Positions 18,511 through 26,094 of a DNA stretch of 64,000 bases are shown here, one piece after another. How positions within the stretch are numbered: position 1 is the first letter of the stretch; every line of letters starts with the position of its first letter. The notes beneath the pieces were generated by a model. It was not told where the DNA came from. It saw only the letters and a program-made list of their open reading frames with translations, and ran no database searches. The stretch is from NCBI RefSeq assembly GCF_014191715.1, contig NZ_JACHWY010000001.1, forward strand, positions 620,001-684,000, in the 5' to 3' direction. Source of the stretch: Litorivivens lipolytica. GTDB lineage: Bacteria; Pseudomonadota; Gammaproteobacteria; Pseudomonadales; Spongiibacteraceae. A program made the translations under genes and the position numbers.

Positions 18511-18996
18511 CTAGGCAGCCTCTCCCCGTTTAGATGCCCAATACACACCTTTGAGATTTTTGATTCCAGCTTCCCGTGCCGCGATCGCAAGCTGTTTGGC
18601 CTTTTCCTCTCCGTAATGCTTTACGCTGAAGGTTGCTTTTGCACTGCCGCCTTCCTGGGTGGGCCAGGTCGTTTCCCAATACCAGAGCTTGCGCTCTTTG
18701 CCATCAGCGAGCGTGTAAGGTTTTGCGTAGCGGTAGACTCCGGGAATGCCAGACGTGTTATGCCGACGCAGGGTCGAGCAGAACTGCTGACGCGTGGTCG
18801 GCGGGTATTTTTCAAGTATTTCGTCGCGGAAGGCTTTGGCCGCGGCGAGTGCCTTGCGCTTGCCGCCGTGACGCTTGTCGGTGAAGTTTTTGACAATCAT
18901 CTTGTTCTGCCGACGCAGGCTTACGCGCCAGGCGTAAGTGCGATAAACCGGGTCGTCGATTCGAGAAATACCGTAAAGTGTTTTTGAGCGAGACAT
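18511..18996 (-). CDS. Tandem AP2-domain DNA-binding-like protein
   Basis: 161 residues made of two AP2/ERF-like units: about 7-60 (YGISRIDDPVYRTYAWRVSLRRQNKMIVKNFTDKRHGGKRKALAAAKAFRDE) and about 82-150 (SGIPGVYRY..WYWETTWPTQEGGSAKATFSVKHYGEEKAKQLAIAARE). Each has three strands with alternating aromatic/basic residues followed by a helix containing KA..A/AA. Bacterial AP2 modules are often attached to HNH homing nucleases; no nuclease is present here. The protein is basic, consistent with DNA binding. It starts at ATG with CAGGA close upstream. It stands alone, and its function and targets are unknown. Confidence 0.65.
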   Translation of the reverse strand: MSRSKTLYGISRIDDPVYRTYAWRVSLRRQNKMIVKNFTDKRHGGKRKALAAAKAFRDEILEKYPPTTRQQFCSTLRRHNTSGIPGVYRYAKPYTLADGKERKLWYWETTWPTQEGGSAKATFSVKHYGEEKAKQLAIAAREAGIKNLKGVYWASKRGEAA

Positions 18997-19128
18997 GAGA
19001 TCCTGGATAAAATTTATTCAATCAAATTGATCAAAAAAGCATAGAGTTTTAATCATTCAGCACAAATCGTGCCTACTTTGCGTAATGCTTAGTCAAAGAC
19101 CGGTTCGCAAAGTTCCAAAGAGCGCATT

Positions 19129-20331
19129 CTAGCGTGAATTTGCACTCGATGCCTTGGCAATCCATGCGCCCTCCCCGTGTTTTTCAGCCAATCCCAGCCG
19201 TTCCAGCTTGTTCAGCGCGTCATCAACTTCAAAATCCAGCGTGCACTGCCAGCGCTCCTGAAACCAACTTTCTATTGTTTCATCCAGCGCTTCAGCAGAA
19301 AGTGGCTCACCTGCCCGCAACAGAAAGTAATACGCTAGCGTGCTTTCTTTGCACTCGGACTCTTCCGCGTCATCGAGTATCCGGTGTATTACGCCTGCAT
19401 TATTGTCGAGTAGTTTGAAATACAGGTTGCGGGTAAGCGCCTGAGTAAACCGCAGCTTTCTATTGCGAAAATTCGAAAATTGCTTCCACAGGTAGCCGCC
19501 CAGGGCACCGAGACCAGCCGCCAGTGCCAGCACGGCATTGCGATCAAGCGTTACGGGCTCGTTCTTTAAACCAAGCCAGAACCCGAACAACGAACCTAGC
19601 AATAACAGCGTGGCCCCGACTTTGGTGGTCAACACAACGCCGCCACTGATCAAAGCCGGGATGCCAATCAAGAGCTTGTCGCGAAAACGCATGCCAATTC
19701 GCGTATTGGGGAACAGCATTTCCAGATCCGCTTCGGGCACATCTTTGAACAGTTTGAGCATGGTGGCTCCAGGCCGGCAGCCTCCCAGCGTACTGTTTTC
19801 ATCGATATCGCTTTTAAAGCGGATATACAAAACAACGCGATCAAAATTTCTGAAGGTCACTGTACGGGAAAACAATCCCAGTGGACCACTCAGCGTTTCC
19901 GTGCGCTCACTGACGCCCCGGGTATACAGCAGCACATCGTCAAAATCGTTCAGGTCGACGAAAAGGCGAATATTAAATAAGGAGGCCGATTCAAAGGCCG
20001 CATTAAGGCCTTCCTCGGTTACTTTTTCATAGTTGCCGCGATTCAGCACCGATGCCAGAGTCTGGGAAAGCTCATCCGGATTTTGCGCAGCAACGGCGGT
20101 GCAGCGAGTATCGGCATCCGGATCTAGAGGCGCATAGGCATCTTTCAGCCGCTGCTTGATAGCGTGAAAATCCCGCTGGAAAAAGTCTTCTATCAGCGCA
20201 TTGGCCTGACGAAATTGCTCAGCCTGCTCCTCTGAAAGGCCTCCCTCCTGCTCGCACATTGTCACAATGTCGCGACGACGGAAGGGGATAAAACGCAGTA
20301 TCGGCAGAGCGTTAGTGGGTGTGTCAGTCAA
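19129..20331 (-). CDS. DUF3754 (TMEM143-like) membrane protein
   Basis: 400 residues. The N-terminal half is soluble and contains RFIPFRRRDIV and a beta-rich domain ending FRNFDRVVLYIRFK. The family core reads LKLFKDVPEADLEMLFPNTRIGMRFRDKLLIGIPALISGG. Three hydrophobic segments follow (about 225-245, 247-260 and 272-292), then a soluble C-terminal tail. DUF3754 proteins have no established role. Divergent from modA. The start ATG is the first in frame. Confidence 0.75.
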   Translation of the reverse strand: MTDTPTNALPILRFIPFRRRDIVTMCEQEGGLSEEQAEQFRQANALIEDFFQRDFHAIKQRLKDAYAPLDPDADTRCTAVAAQNPDELSQTLASVLNRGNYEKVTEEGLNAAFESASLFNIRLFVDLNDFDDVLLYTRGVSERTETLSGPLGLFSRTVTFRNFDRVVLYIRFKSDIDENSTLGGCRPGATMLKLFKDVPEADLEMLFPNTRIGMRFRDKLLIGIPALISGGVVLTTKVGATLLLLGSLFGFWLGLKNEPVTLDRNAVLALAAGLGALGGYLWKQFSNFRNRKLRFTQALTRNLYFKLLDNNAGVIHRILDDAEESECKESTLAYYFLLRAGEPLSAEALDETIESWFQERWQCTLDFEVDDALNKLERLGLAEKHGEGAWIAKASSANSR

Positions 20332-20429
20332 AAAATGGCCTCCGTTGGTGAATCGCGATGGATGGTATTGCTGTGATTATCGCGCCTATAATCGTAGACC
20401 AAGCCACCAACGTCCACCTACCTTGAGAT

Positions 20430-21191
20430 TTGAACGTCCTCGTGCGCCGTTTTCGCAATGTCTTTTTACTGTGCTGGCTTCTTGGCAACCTCCCTGCTTC
20501 ATTAGCAGGTGAAACCTTGCTGGTGGCGGTCGCGTCCAATTTTATGGGGCCAATGCGCGAGATCGGAGCTGCTTTCGAACGGGAGACCGGTCATCGGGTA
20601 ACACTGGCGTCCGGCTCATCCGGCAAACTGTATGCGCAGATTCGCTATGGCGCGCCCTTCGATGTGTTTTTGTCTGCTGACCGCGAAAAACCCCAAGCCC
20701 TGATCGATGCGGGGCATGCCCTGCCAGACTCGCGAATTACCTATGCCTTGGGTACGCTCGTCTTGTGGTCTCCGGGTGCGGATGATCCGCTCGCCTTGCT
20801 AAACACCGACTTCAATCGACTGGCCTTGGCCAACCCGCGCCTCGCCCCCTATGGTCAAGCCGCCGAAGCCACACTGGATAAGCTGAACCTTCTTAATGCG
20901 ACCCGTCCGCGTTGGGTACAAGGCGAAAATATTGCGCAAGCCTTTCAGTTTGTGGCATCGGGGAATGCTCAGCTCGGCTTTGTGGCGCTTTCACAACTGC
21001 GGGAGCACCCGGTATCCGGTGGTTTATGGGAGGTGCCGGCAGAGCTTCATCCGCCTATTCGCCAGGATGGCGTCATTCTTAATAGATCAAAAAATATCAA
21101 TATTTCCAAAGCCTTGATAGGCTTTTTTAACTCAGATTCTGTCAGAGAAATTCTGTCCCGTTACGGTTATCGACAGCCGGAATCAGGCTAA
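20430..21191 (+). CDS. modA: Molybdate/substrate-binding protein, ModA family (orphan)
   Basis: Periplasmic binding protein of a molybdate-type ABC importer, about 250 residues. A signal peptide ends near LPASLAGE, and the mature start is TLLVAVASNFMGPMREIGAAFERETGHRV. The oxyanion-binding serines lie in ASGSSGKLYAQI and GAPFDVFLSAD. Translation could start at TTG 20430 or at the in-frame GTG 20442; no ATG is available. No modB or modC lies nearby: the next gene is a flagellar fliK paralogue. The permease must be elsewhere, or the protein binds another oxyanion (for example tungstate). Confidence 0.82.
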   Translation: MNVLVRRFRNVFLLCWLLGNLPASLAGETLLVAVASNFMGPMREIGAAFERETGHRVTLASGSSGKLYAQIRYGAPFDVFLSADREKPQALIDAGHALPDSRITYALGTLVLWSPGADDPLALLNTDFNRLALANPRLAPYGQAAEATLDKLNLLNATRPRWVQGENIAQAFQFVASGNAQLGFVALSQLREHPVSGGLWEVPAELHPPIRQDGVILNRSKNINISKALIGFFNSDSVREILSRYGYRQPESG

Positions 21192-21216
21192 AGTTTTTCC
21201 GCCTGCACGCCGATAC
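21189..21216 (+). promoter_or_regulatory. Probable sigma-28 promoter of the second fliK-like gene
   Basis: TAAAGTTT and GCCGATAC are near-perfect FliA boxes, but they are 12 bp apart rather than the usual 11. The element overlaps the modA stop and ends 27 bp before the GTG start of the next gene, which is flagellar. Confidence 0.5.
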
Positions 21217-21243
21217 CATAGAAAAGCCCCGGAGCCTTTCGGC

Positions 21244-22722
21244 GTGAACTTCGATAAGCCCCTCTATATTACCGGCACCACCCTTGCGGGCGTTTCGGGT
21301 GCCCGGCAGACGACGCTGAATTTTCGCGTGGGCGCTATTTTGGATGTCATGGTGGCACGCCAGAATGATGCGTCGAGTTACACCCTCAATCTGGGGCGGC
21401 ATCAACTGAATGCCACCAGCGAATTGCCCCTCACCGTCGGTAAACGCGCCCATCTTCAGGTCATGGGCAGCGATGCGCAGGGGCGCCCCGCTCTTCGGCC
21501 ACTGAGCGAGCAGCAGGGGCAGGTCGCGGTGCAACTTCAGCAGCGAGTGGCCTCACAACAATCGGCACCTCTGCGTCAGGCTCTGCAAATACCAACAACG
21601 AATACCTTTGCAAAACAGGCTCTGGAGCCTTTACTGGCGGTTCTCCCACAGCGTGAAGATGTAATGAATGCGGGCAAATTGCGGCAGACGCTGTTGCGTA
21701 GCGGCTTATTTCTCGAAGCCTTGCTGGCACGAGGGCAATTGCCGCAGGGAACAGATCTGAAAGCCTTGTTGGTACGCCTTGCCGGGCAGCATACGCCTCA
21801 ACCTGCACAGACCGCCCAAACCGTGAGTGCGCCACCCCCAAACCCGAACTCTTCTCAGGTTCAATCAGGCTCTGCCCTCCCCCAGCAGAACGCCAGCGCA
21901 TCACCGCAACAGGCGAGCGCTTCGCAAGGCCAACAGCCACCGGCGAAACCGACTTATGACGCGCCCCAGCGCCCTTCGGCCAGTACGCCGCAACCGCCGG
22001 CAGCACCAAGGAATCCAAATAATCCGCAACCTGCGCTGCCCACTGGCATGCAACCGCGCCCCTTCCCTGCGGCGCAGTCGGCCACTTTGTCTAACACCAC
22101 ACCCCAGATGTCAGCAGCCAATCTTACCAGCCCCCTGGGCGCAGGTAAGGGTGTGCAAGTCAGCCAGGCCTATCAGCAAGCCGCACCCTCGCCAGCAAGT
22201 TTGAAGAGCCTGCAACTGGGACAATTTCTAGCCACGATGGAAAGCCGGCTGGATACCCTGCCCCAACTCCTCAGAGTGCTGGAGAGCAGCGTAAACCGGA
22301 TTGAATCCCAGCAACTGGCTTCATTGCAGGCACGGGAACAGGGTCAGGCACAGTGGCTGCTCGATCTCCCGGTTCGTAACGGCGAGGATATCGACTATTG
22401 GCAATTCTTTATGCGACAGGAGAACGCCGGCCGCACTGATAAACAGCAGAAGGAAAAGCGCTGGCTAGTTACTTTAAGCGTCGAACTTTGGGCAGTCGGT
22501 AAACTCGCCATCCATATTGACCACGGCGATAGTCGGACGGCTATCCGGCTGTTCAGTGAAAATCCCGAGGTCTTGGACTGGGTGGCAAAGAAAAGCCCTG
22601 TATTGCAGGCAAAGCTTTCTAAGGCTGGCATTGAAAACAGTGAGGTAGAGGGGCATTTTGGGGCGCTTCCCGATTCACTACAGCCTCAGGTAGACCTGCC
22701 GGGTTTAAGTGCCACCGCATGA
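21244..22722 (+). CDS. Second FliK-like hook-length-control domain protein
   Basis: 492 residues from GTG (GGAG 9 nt upstream). N-terminal part about 1-180; a low-complexity Pro/Gln/Ser/Ala linker about 180-310; C-terminal Flg_hook-like domain about 330-480, with QWLLDLPVRNGEDIDYWQFF.RQENAG and KRWLVTLSVELWAVGKLAIHI. The canonical FliK is encoded separately at 33.6-34.8 kb. It overlaps by 4 bp (ATGA) a gene for an FlhB C-terminal paralogue, so the two products probably act together in substrate switching. A sigma-28-like element precedes it. Confidence 0.75.
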   Translation: MNFDKPLYITGTTLAGVSGARQTTLNFRVGAILDVMVARQNDASSYTLNLGRHQLNATSELPLTVGKRAHLQVMGSDAQGRPALRPLSEQQGQVAVQLQQRVASQQSAPLRQALQIPTTNTFAKQALEPLLAVLPQREDVMNAGKLRQTLLRSGLFLEALLARGQLPQGTDLKALLVRLAGQHTPQPAQTAQTVSAPPPNPNSSQVQSGSALPQQNASASPQQASASQGQQPPAKPTYDAPQRPSASTPQPPAAPRNPNNPQPALPTGMQPRPFPAAQSATLSNTTPQMSAANLTSPLGAGKGVQVSQAYQQAAPSPASLKSLQLGQFLATMESRLDTLPQLLRVLESSVNRIESQQLASLQAREQGQAQWLLDLPVRNGEDIDYWQFFMRQENAGRTDKQQKEKRWLVTLSVELWAVGKLAIHIDHGDSRTAIRLFSENPEVLDWVAKKSPVLQAKLSKAGIENSEVEGHFGALPDSLQPQVDLPGLSATA

Positions 22723-23000
22723 AAAAAACGAATCCTCCAAGAACCGCAACAGCCCTTGAGTACGATGGCTATAGGGCCCCCAGAGTCACCGCGCAGGGCG
22801 AAGATGCACTGGCGGATAAAATTCTGAAGTTGGCTGATGAACACGATATTCCCATTCGCCGCGACCCGAAACTGGCGGCACTCCTGTCTCAGGTCGATAT
22901 CGGCGACGAAATTCCGGCGTTGTTATATGTTGCGGTGGCTGAAGCGCTCGCCTTTGCCTATACCCTGCAAGACGAGCTGAATTGGATAGAGCCTGAGTAG
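22719..23000 (+). CDS. FlhB C-terminal-domain paralogue (FlhX-like export switch protein)
   Basis: 93 residues. TATALEYDGYRAPRVTAQGEDALADKILKLADEHDIPIRRDPKLAALLSQVDIGDEIPALLYVAVAEALAFAY aligns along the whole cytoplasmic CC fragment of FlhB. It starts where FlhB is cleaved (the residues equivalent to PTHYSVALKYD) and has no transmembrane part. It lacks the NPTH tetrapeptide itself, so it mimics already cleaved FlhB. It is translationally coupled to the fliK-like gene upstream. Similar stand-alone fragments are known (FlhX in Campylobacter), where they can substitute for the cleaved domain. Confidence 0.85.
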   Translation: MKKTNPPRTATALEYDGYRAPRVTAQGEDALADKILKLADEHDIPIRRDPKLAALLSQVDIGDEIPALLYVAVAEALAFAYTLQDELNWIEPE

Positions 23001-23003
23001 CAC

Positions 23004-23447
23004 TCAGGACGATGCAGCAGGTCCGCGATACAGGCGGGCAATCAGCTTGGCTTCGCTGGGGCTAACGCCGGCACGAGAACTTAACTCAATATCATCGGCA
23101 CAGCGCCCGGCTATGCCGATGGCGTCGTCCAAACGCTGACGGCGCTGGCTGGCAGAGTCCAGCACACGTTGCTGGTGTGCGTTCAGCCTGTCGACATAAC
23201 TCTCAAGGCTCTGCAGGCGGCTTTGCAGAAAACTGACTTCCTGGCGTTGATTTTCTACCAAGCGACAAACCGCTTGAAACTTCTCAATCTCGCGCTTCTG
23301 CAACTGTTTGCGGGCCTGACTGCGTCGCGCAATCCACAACAGGCCAATACCTGCGGCTGCGGCGCCCAACAAAAACAGAAACAGGGCTTCTGGCGGCAGT
23401 GCCACCAATTGATTGAGGAGCTGATTGACTTGCTCATTGTTTGGCAT
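23004..23447 (-). CDS. DUF2802 membrane-anchored protein
   Basis: 147 residues from the ATG with GGGAG upstream; a longer in-frame ORF would overlap fliA. One transmembrane helix (about 22-42, ALFLFLLGAAAAGIGLLWIA), then a long coiled coil (about 45-110), then the DUF2802 tail SSRAGVSPSEAKLIARLYR. In Pseudomonas this family sits after cheW at the end of the flagellar/chemotaxis block. Here it follows fliA directly, with 14 bp between them. It is convergent with the FlhB paralogue; their stops are 3 bp apart. Function unknown. Confidence 0.78.
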   Translation of the reverse strand: MPNNEQVNQLLNQLVALPPEALFLFLLGAAAAGIGLLWIARRSQARKQLQKREIEKFQAVCRLVENQRQEVSFLQSRLQSLESYVDRLNAHQQRVLDSASQRRQRLDDAIGIAGRCADDIELSSRAGVSPSEAKLIARLYRGPAASS

Positions 23448-23461
23448 AACGTGACTCCCGC

Positions 23462-24196
23462 CTACTGGGGGCTGATCCAATCCGACAGCCGTTGCTTCAG
23501 GCGCAAGATGGCCTGACCGTGAATCTGGCAAACGCGGGACTCTGATACCTCCAGTACCGCGCCAATTTCTTTAAGATTTAGCCCGCCGTCATAATAGAGC
23601 GACATAACCAGCTTTTCTTTTCCCGGTAGCTGGTCAATGTGACTGGCGAGCGTTGTTTGAAAGTTGTCTGAGGCGACTTTGTCGAAGGTTTCTTCCGGCG
23701 TTTCCGAGGCATCACCGAATACCTCACCCTCGTCGTTGCTTACCTGCTCCAGCGAGCAAATCTGGATGGTGTTGGCATCCTTGAGTAATTGATGGTACTC
23801 ATCCGTGGATACACCCATTTCAGCCGCGATCTCCTGCCCGCTGGCCTCCCTCCCCAGCCGGTTTTCTACTCGCTGAATAGCGCCGGCGAGGTCGCGAAGC
23901 TGGCGCGACACCGCACGCGGTGTCCAACCGCTGCTGCGCAGCTGGTCAATCATCGCGCCACGAATACGCATACTGGCAAAGGTCTCAAAGCTGGCCCCGC
24001 CATCAGCACGAAAATGGCTGGCCGCTTCCAGCATACCGATCATGCCGGCTTGAATCAGATCATCGACATCGACGCTGTCGGGTAGTCGCGCCACCAGGTG
24101 GTAAGCAATCTTTTTCACTAAATCGGCGTGCTGCAAGACCAGGGCATTGCGATCGCCTTGCTGGACTTCACTGTAAGCTGCGTAACCTGTTGCCAT
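23462..24196 (-). CDS. fliA: Flagellar sigma factor sigma-28
   Basis: 244 residues with sigma regions 2 (LVKKIAYHLVARLPDSVDVDDLIQAGMIGMLEAA..FETFASMRIRGAMIDQLR), 3 (RQLRDLAGAIQRVENRLGREASGQEIAAEMGV) and 4 (ETPEETFDK..LPGKEKLVMSLYYDGGLNLKEIGAVLEVSESRVCQIHGQAILRLK). It transcribes late flagellar genes and is held back by FlgM. Matching sigma-28 promoters are visible at fliC and flgM in this window. It follows fleN by 4 bp. Confidence 0.97.
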   Translation of the reverse strand: MATGYAAYSEVQQGDRNALVLQHADLVKKIAYHLVARLPDSVDVDDLIQAGMIGMLEAASHFRADGGASFETFASMRIRGAMIDQLRSSGWTPRAVSRQLRDLAGAIQRVENRLGREASGQEIAAEMGVSTDEYHQLLKDANTIQICSLEQVSNDEGEVFGDASETPEETFDKVASDNFQTTLASHIDQLPGKEKLVMSLYYDGGLNLKEIGAVLEVSESRVCQIHGQAILRLKQRLSDWISPQ

Positions 24197-24200
24197 AAAC

Positions 24201-25001
24201 CTAGCTGCTCATCCGGTCCACGAAGAATTCAAGCCCGCCGTGCGGTGTCACCGGCGTATCCCAGCTGTCGGTTTTGTCAGCAAAGGTTTTGAAGGCCTTG
24301 GCGGAGGGCGAAGACGGAAAGGCTTCGGAAACACAACGCTGGCGCGATACGGCCTTTGCCACAAAGGGGTCATCGGGAATGTAGCCCGCGTATTCGAGCT
24401 GCACGTTCAAAAAGCGATTGGCGGTTTCCTCCAAACGCTTGAAACCCGCACGCGCTTCCAGGTCATTCGGCAGCCGGTTGCGCAGAACCTTGAAACGTTC
24501 AATGCCCGCATCTCGACTAAGCACCTTGATCAGCGCATAGGCATCTGCCATTGAGGTAGGTTCATCAGAACATACCACTGTCACGTGATGACTGGCCTGA
24601 CTGAAAGTGACCACGCTGTCGCTGATACCAGCGGCGGTGTCCACGATCATCACATCAAAATCCTGGTCCAGCTCGCTCATCGCCATCACGATGCCTGCGT
24701 GCTGACTTTTCGCCATTTCAGCCATGCCCTTCTTCCCAGAGGCTGCAGGTATCACCGTAAAACCACCGGGTGCAGTCACCAGAATGTCTTTCAGGCTGCA
24801 GTGCCCTTCCAGCACATCGGATAGGTTCCGCTTCGGCTTCAGGTTCAGCAGAATATCCACGTTAGCCAAACCGAGATCCGCGTCGAGCAGCAAGACTTTG
24901 CGCCCGGCGCGGGACAACTGATAGGCGAGATTGACGGAGACATTGGTTTTACCAACGCCGCCCTTACCACTGGCTACCGCAATAACTTTTACTCGACTCA
25001 C
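24201..25001 (-). CDS. fleN: Flagellar number regulator FleN/FlhG, MinD-like ATPase
   Basis: 266 residues. The deviant Walker A is ASGKGGVGKTNVSVNLA near the N-terminus, the switch regions are LLLDADLGLANVD and VDTAAGIS, and the C-terminal membrane-targeting helix is at GLEFFVDRMSS. It limits flagellar number and, by family knowledge, binds FleQ. The start is GTG with GGAGG 8 nt upstream and overlaps the flhF stop by 4 bp. It lacks an N-terminal DQAxxLR-type helix, as in Pseudomonas FleN. Confidence 0.95.
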   Translation of the reverse strand: MSRVKVIAVASGKGGVGKTNVSVNLAYQLSRAGRKVLLLDADLGLANVDILLNLKPKRNLSDVLEGHCSLKDILVTAPGGFTVIPAASGKKGMAEMAKSQHAGIVMAMSELDQDFDVMIVDTAAGISDSVVTFSQASHHVTVVCSDEPTSMADAYALIKVLSRDAGIERFKVLRNRLPNDLEARAGFKRLEETANRFLNVQLEYAGYIPDDPFVAKAVSRQRCVSEAFPSSPSAKAFKTFADKTDSWDTPVTPHGGLEFFVDRMSS

Positions 25002-26080
25002 GCTACCGCCTCCCTGCGCGATCCAAAATCTGAGTCTCCCATCGGCTGACTGCGTTTGAATTCACGCGCCAGGCGGATGGCTTCAGCAATGATCCATTTG
25101 CTTTCAGCTGCTTTTAGATTGCCGGGAATACGAGTCCCATCACTGAACCAGACTGCGGGCAGGCGGCTCTGGATAAGGACGGACATCAGCGCGCCCAGAC
25201 GCACGCACTGATCGAGGTTCGTGGCCACAATACCGTTCAGCGGCAGGGCTTGACGGAAGCGCTGGGTAATTTCCCACTGGGTGTGCTGATCGCGATCCGC
25301 CGGCAGGGTCAAAAACACATCCATATCCGGCAAGGCGCCAAACAGGCTTTGCAGTCGCTCGAGGCCAGCGGTGTCGCGAATACCAACACCTTCCGTATCG
25401 ATCAGCAGGTAGCGCTTGTTAGACAGCATATTGATCAAGTGAGCCGCCTCATGAGCATTGCTTGCGGCATGCACCGGTACCCGGAAAATATTGCCGTAGA
25501 TACGCAGTTGTTCCTCGGCCGCAATGCGGGTGGTGTCCGTTGTAATCAATGCTATATCATCCGCCTTGCCATTGCGGACAAAATCTGCGGTGATTTTGGC
25601 GATACTGCTGGTTTTACCGGCGCCCGCCGGCCCAACCAGAGCAGTCACACCCTCCCGGGGTACTGGCAGTGTGCGCAGCGCCCGTCTCAGCATGCTGTGC
25701 AGCATTTCCTGCTGTACATCCATCCGCTCGCCCTGGGGAATCTGGCGCAACAGCGCGGCGGCTATGCGCGGCTCAATATCCAGCGCTTTCAGAAACTCGA
25801 CGAGTTTTCGGCTCGACGGATTTTTGGCGCGTTCGCTAGCCCACTCCGAGGTCCGTGCGTACTGATTGAGTTCCCGCCGAGTCTGATGCAGTTCTTCACG
25901 CAACTTCTGGCGTGGGTTTTGGTAAGAAGGGGCTACGGCTTCGGCCTCCACCCCAACGATGATTTCGACGCCGTTGCTCACCCGGCGACAGGACAGCAGC
26001 GTGACGTCATCGCCCAGCGCGTCTTTGACCTTGCGCATGGCCTGAGTGCTGTCGGCGCCAATAAACGTTTTGGTTTTCAT
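24998..26080 (-). CDS. flhF: Flagellar SRP-like GTPase FlhF (divergent, short)
   Basis: SRP-type GTPase that places the polar flagellum; 360 residues, shorter than most polar-flagellate homologues. The B domain is reduced (about 1-85), followed by the N domain (about 90-140) and G domain. G1 is VGPAGAGKT (149-157) and G2-like is TTDTTRIAAEEQL. G3 reads DTEG (228-231) where FlhF proteins usually have DTxGxSQRD, and G4 reads TNLD (287-290) in place of TKLD. GTP binding may be altered. The gene lies 14 bp after flhA and overlaps fleN. Confidence 0.92.
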   Translation of the reverse strand: MKTKTFIGADSTQAMRKVKDALGDDVTLLSCRRVSNGVEIIVGVEAEAVAPSYQNPRQKLREELHQTRRELNQYARTSEWASERAKNPSSRKLVEFLKALDIEPRIAAALLRQIPQGERMDVQQEMLHSMLRRALRTLPVPREGVTALVGPAGAGKTSSIAKITADFVRNGKADDIALITTDTTRIAAEEQLRIYGNIFRVPVHAASNAHEAAHLINMLSNKRYLLIDTEGVGIRDTAGLERLQSLFGALPDMDVFLTLPADRDQHTQWEITQRFRQALPLNGIVATNLDQCVRLGALMSVLIQSRLPAVWFSDGTRIPGNLKAAESKWIIAEAIRLAREFKRSQPMGDSDFGSRREAVA

Positions 26081-26094
26081 CGACTTACTCGTCC

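Noticed and set aside
22719-23000. Frameshifted remnant of a second flhB
   Set aside because: The frame is intact, has its own coupled start, begins exactly at the CC fragment, and no transmembrane-coding remnant precedes it; a purposeful short paralogue is more likely.
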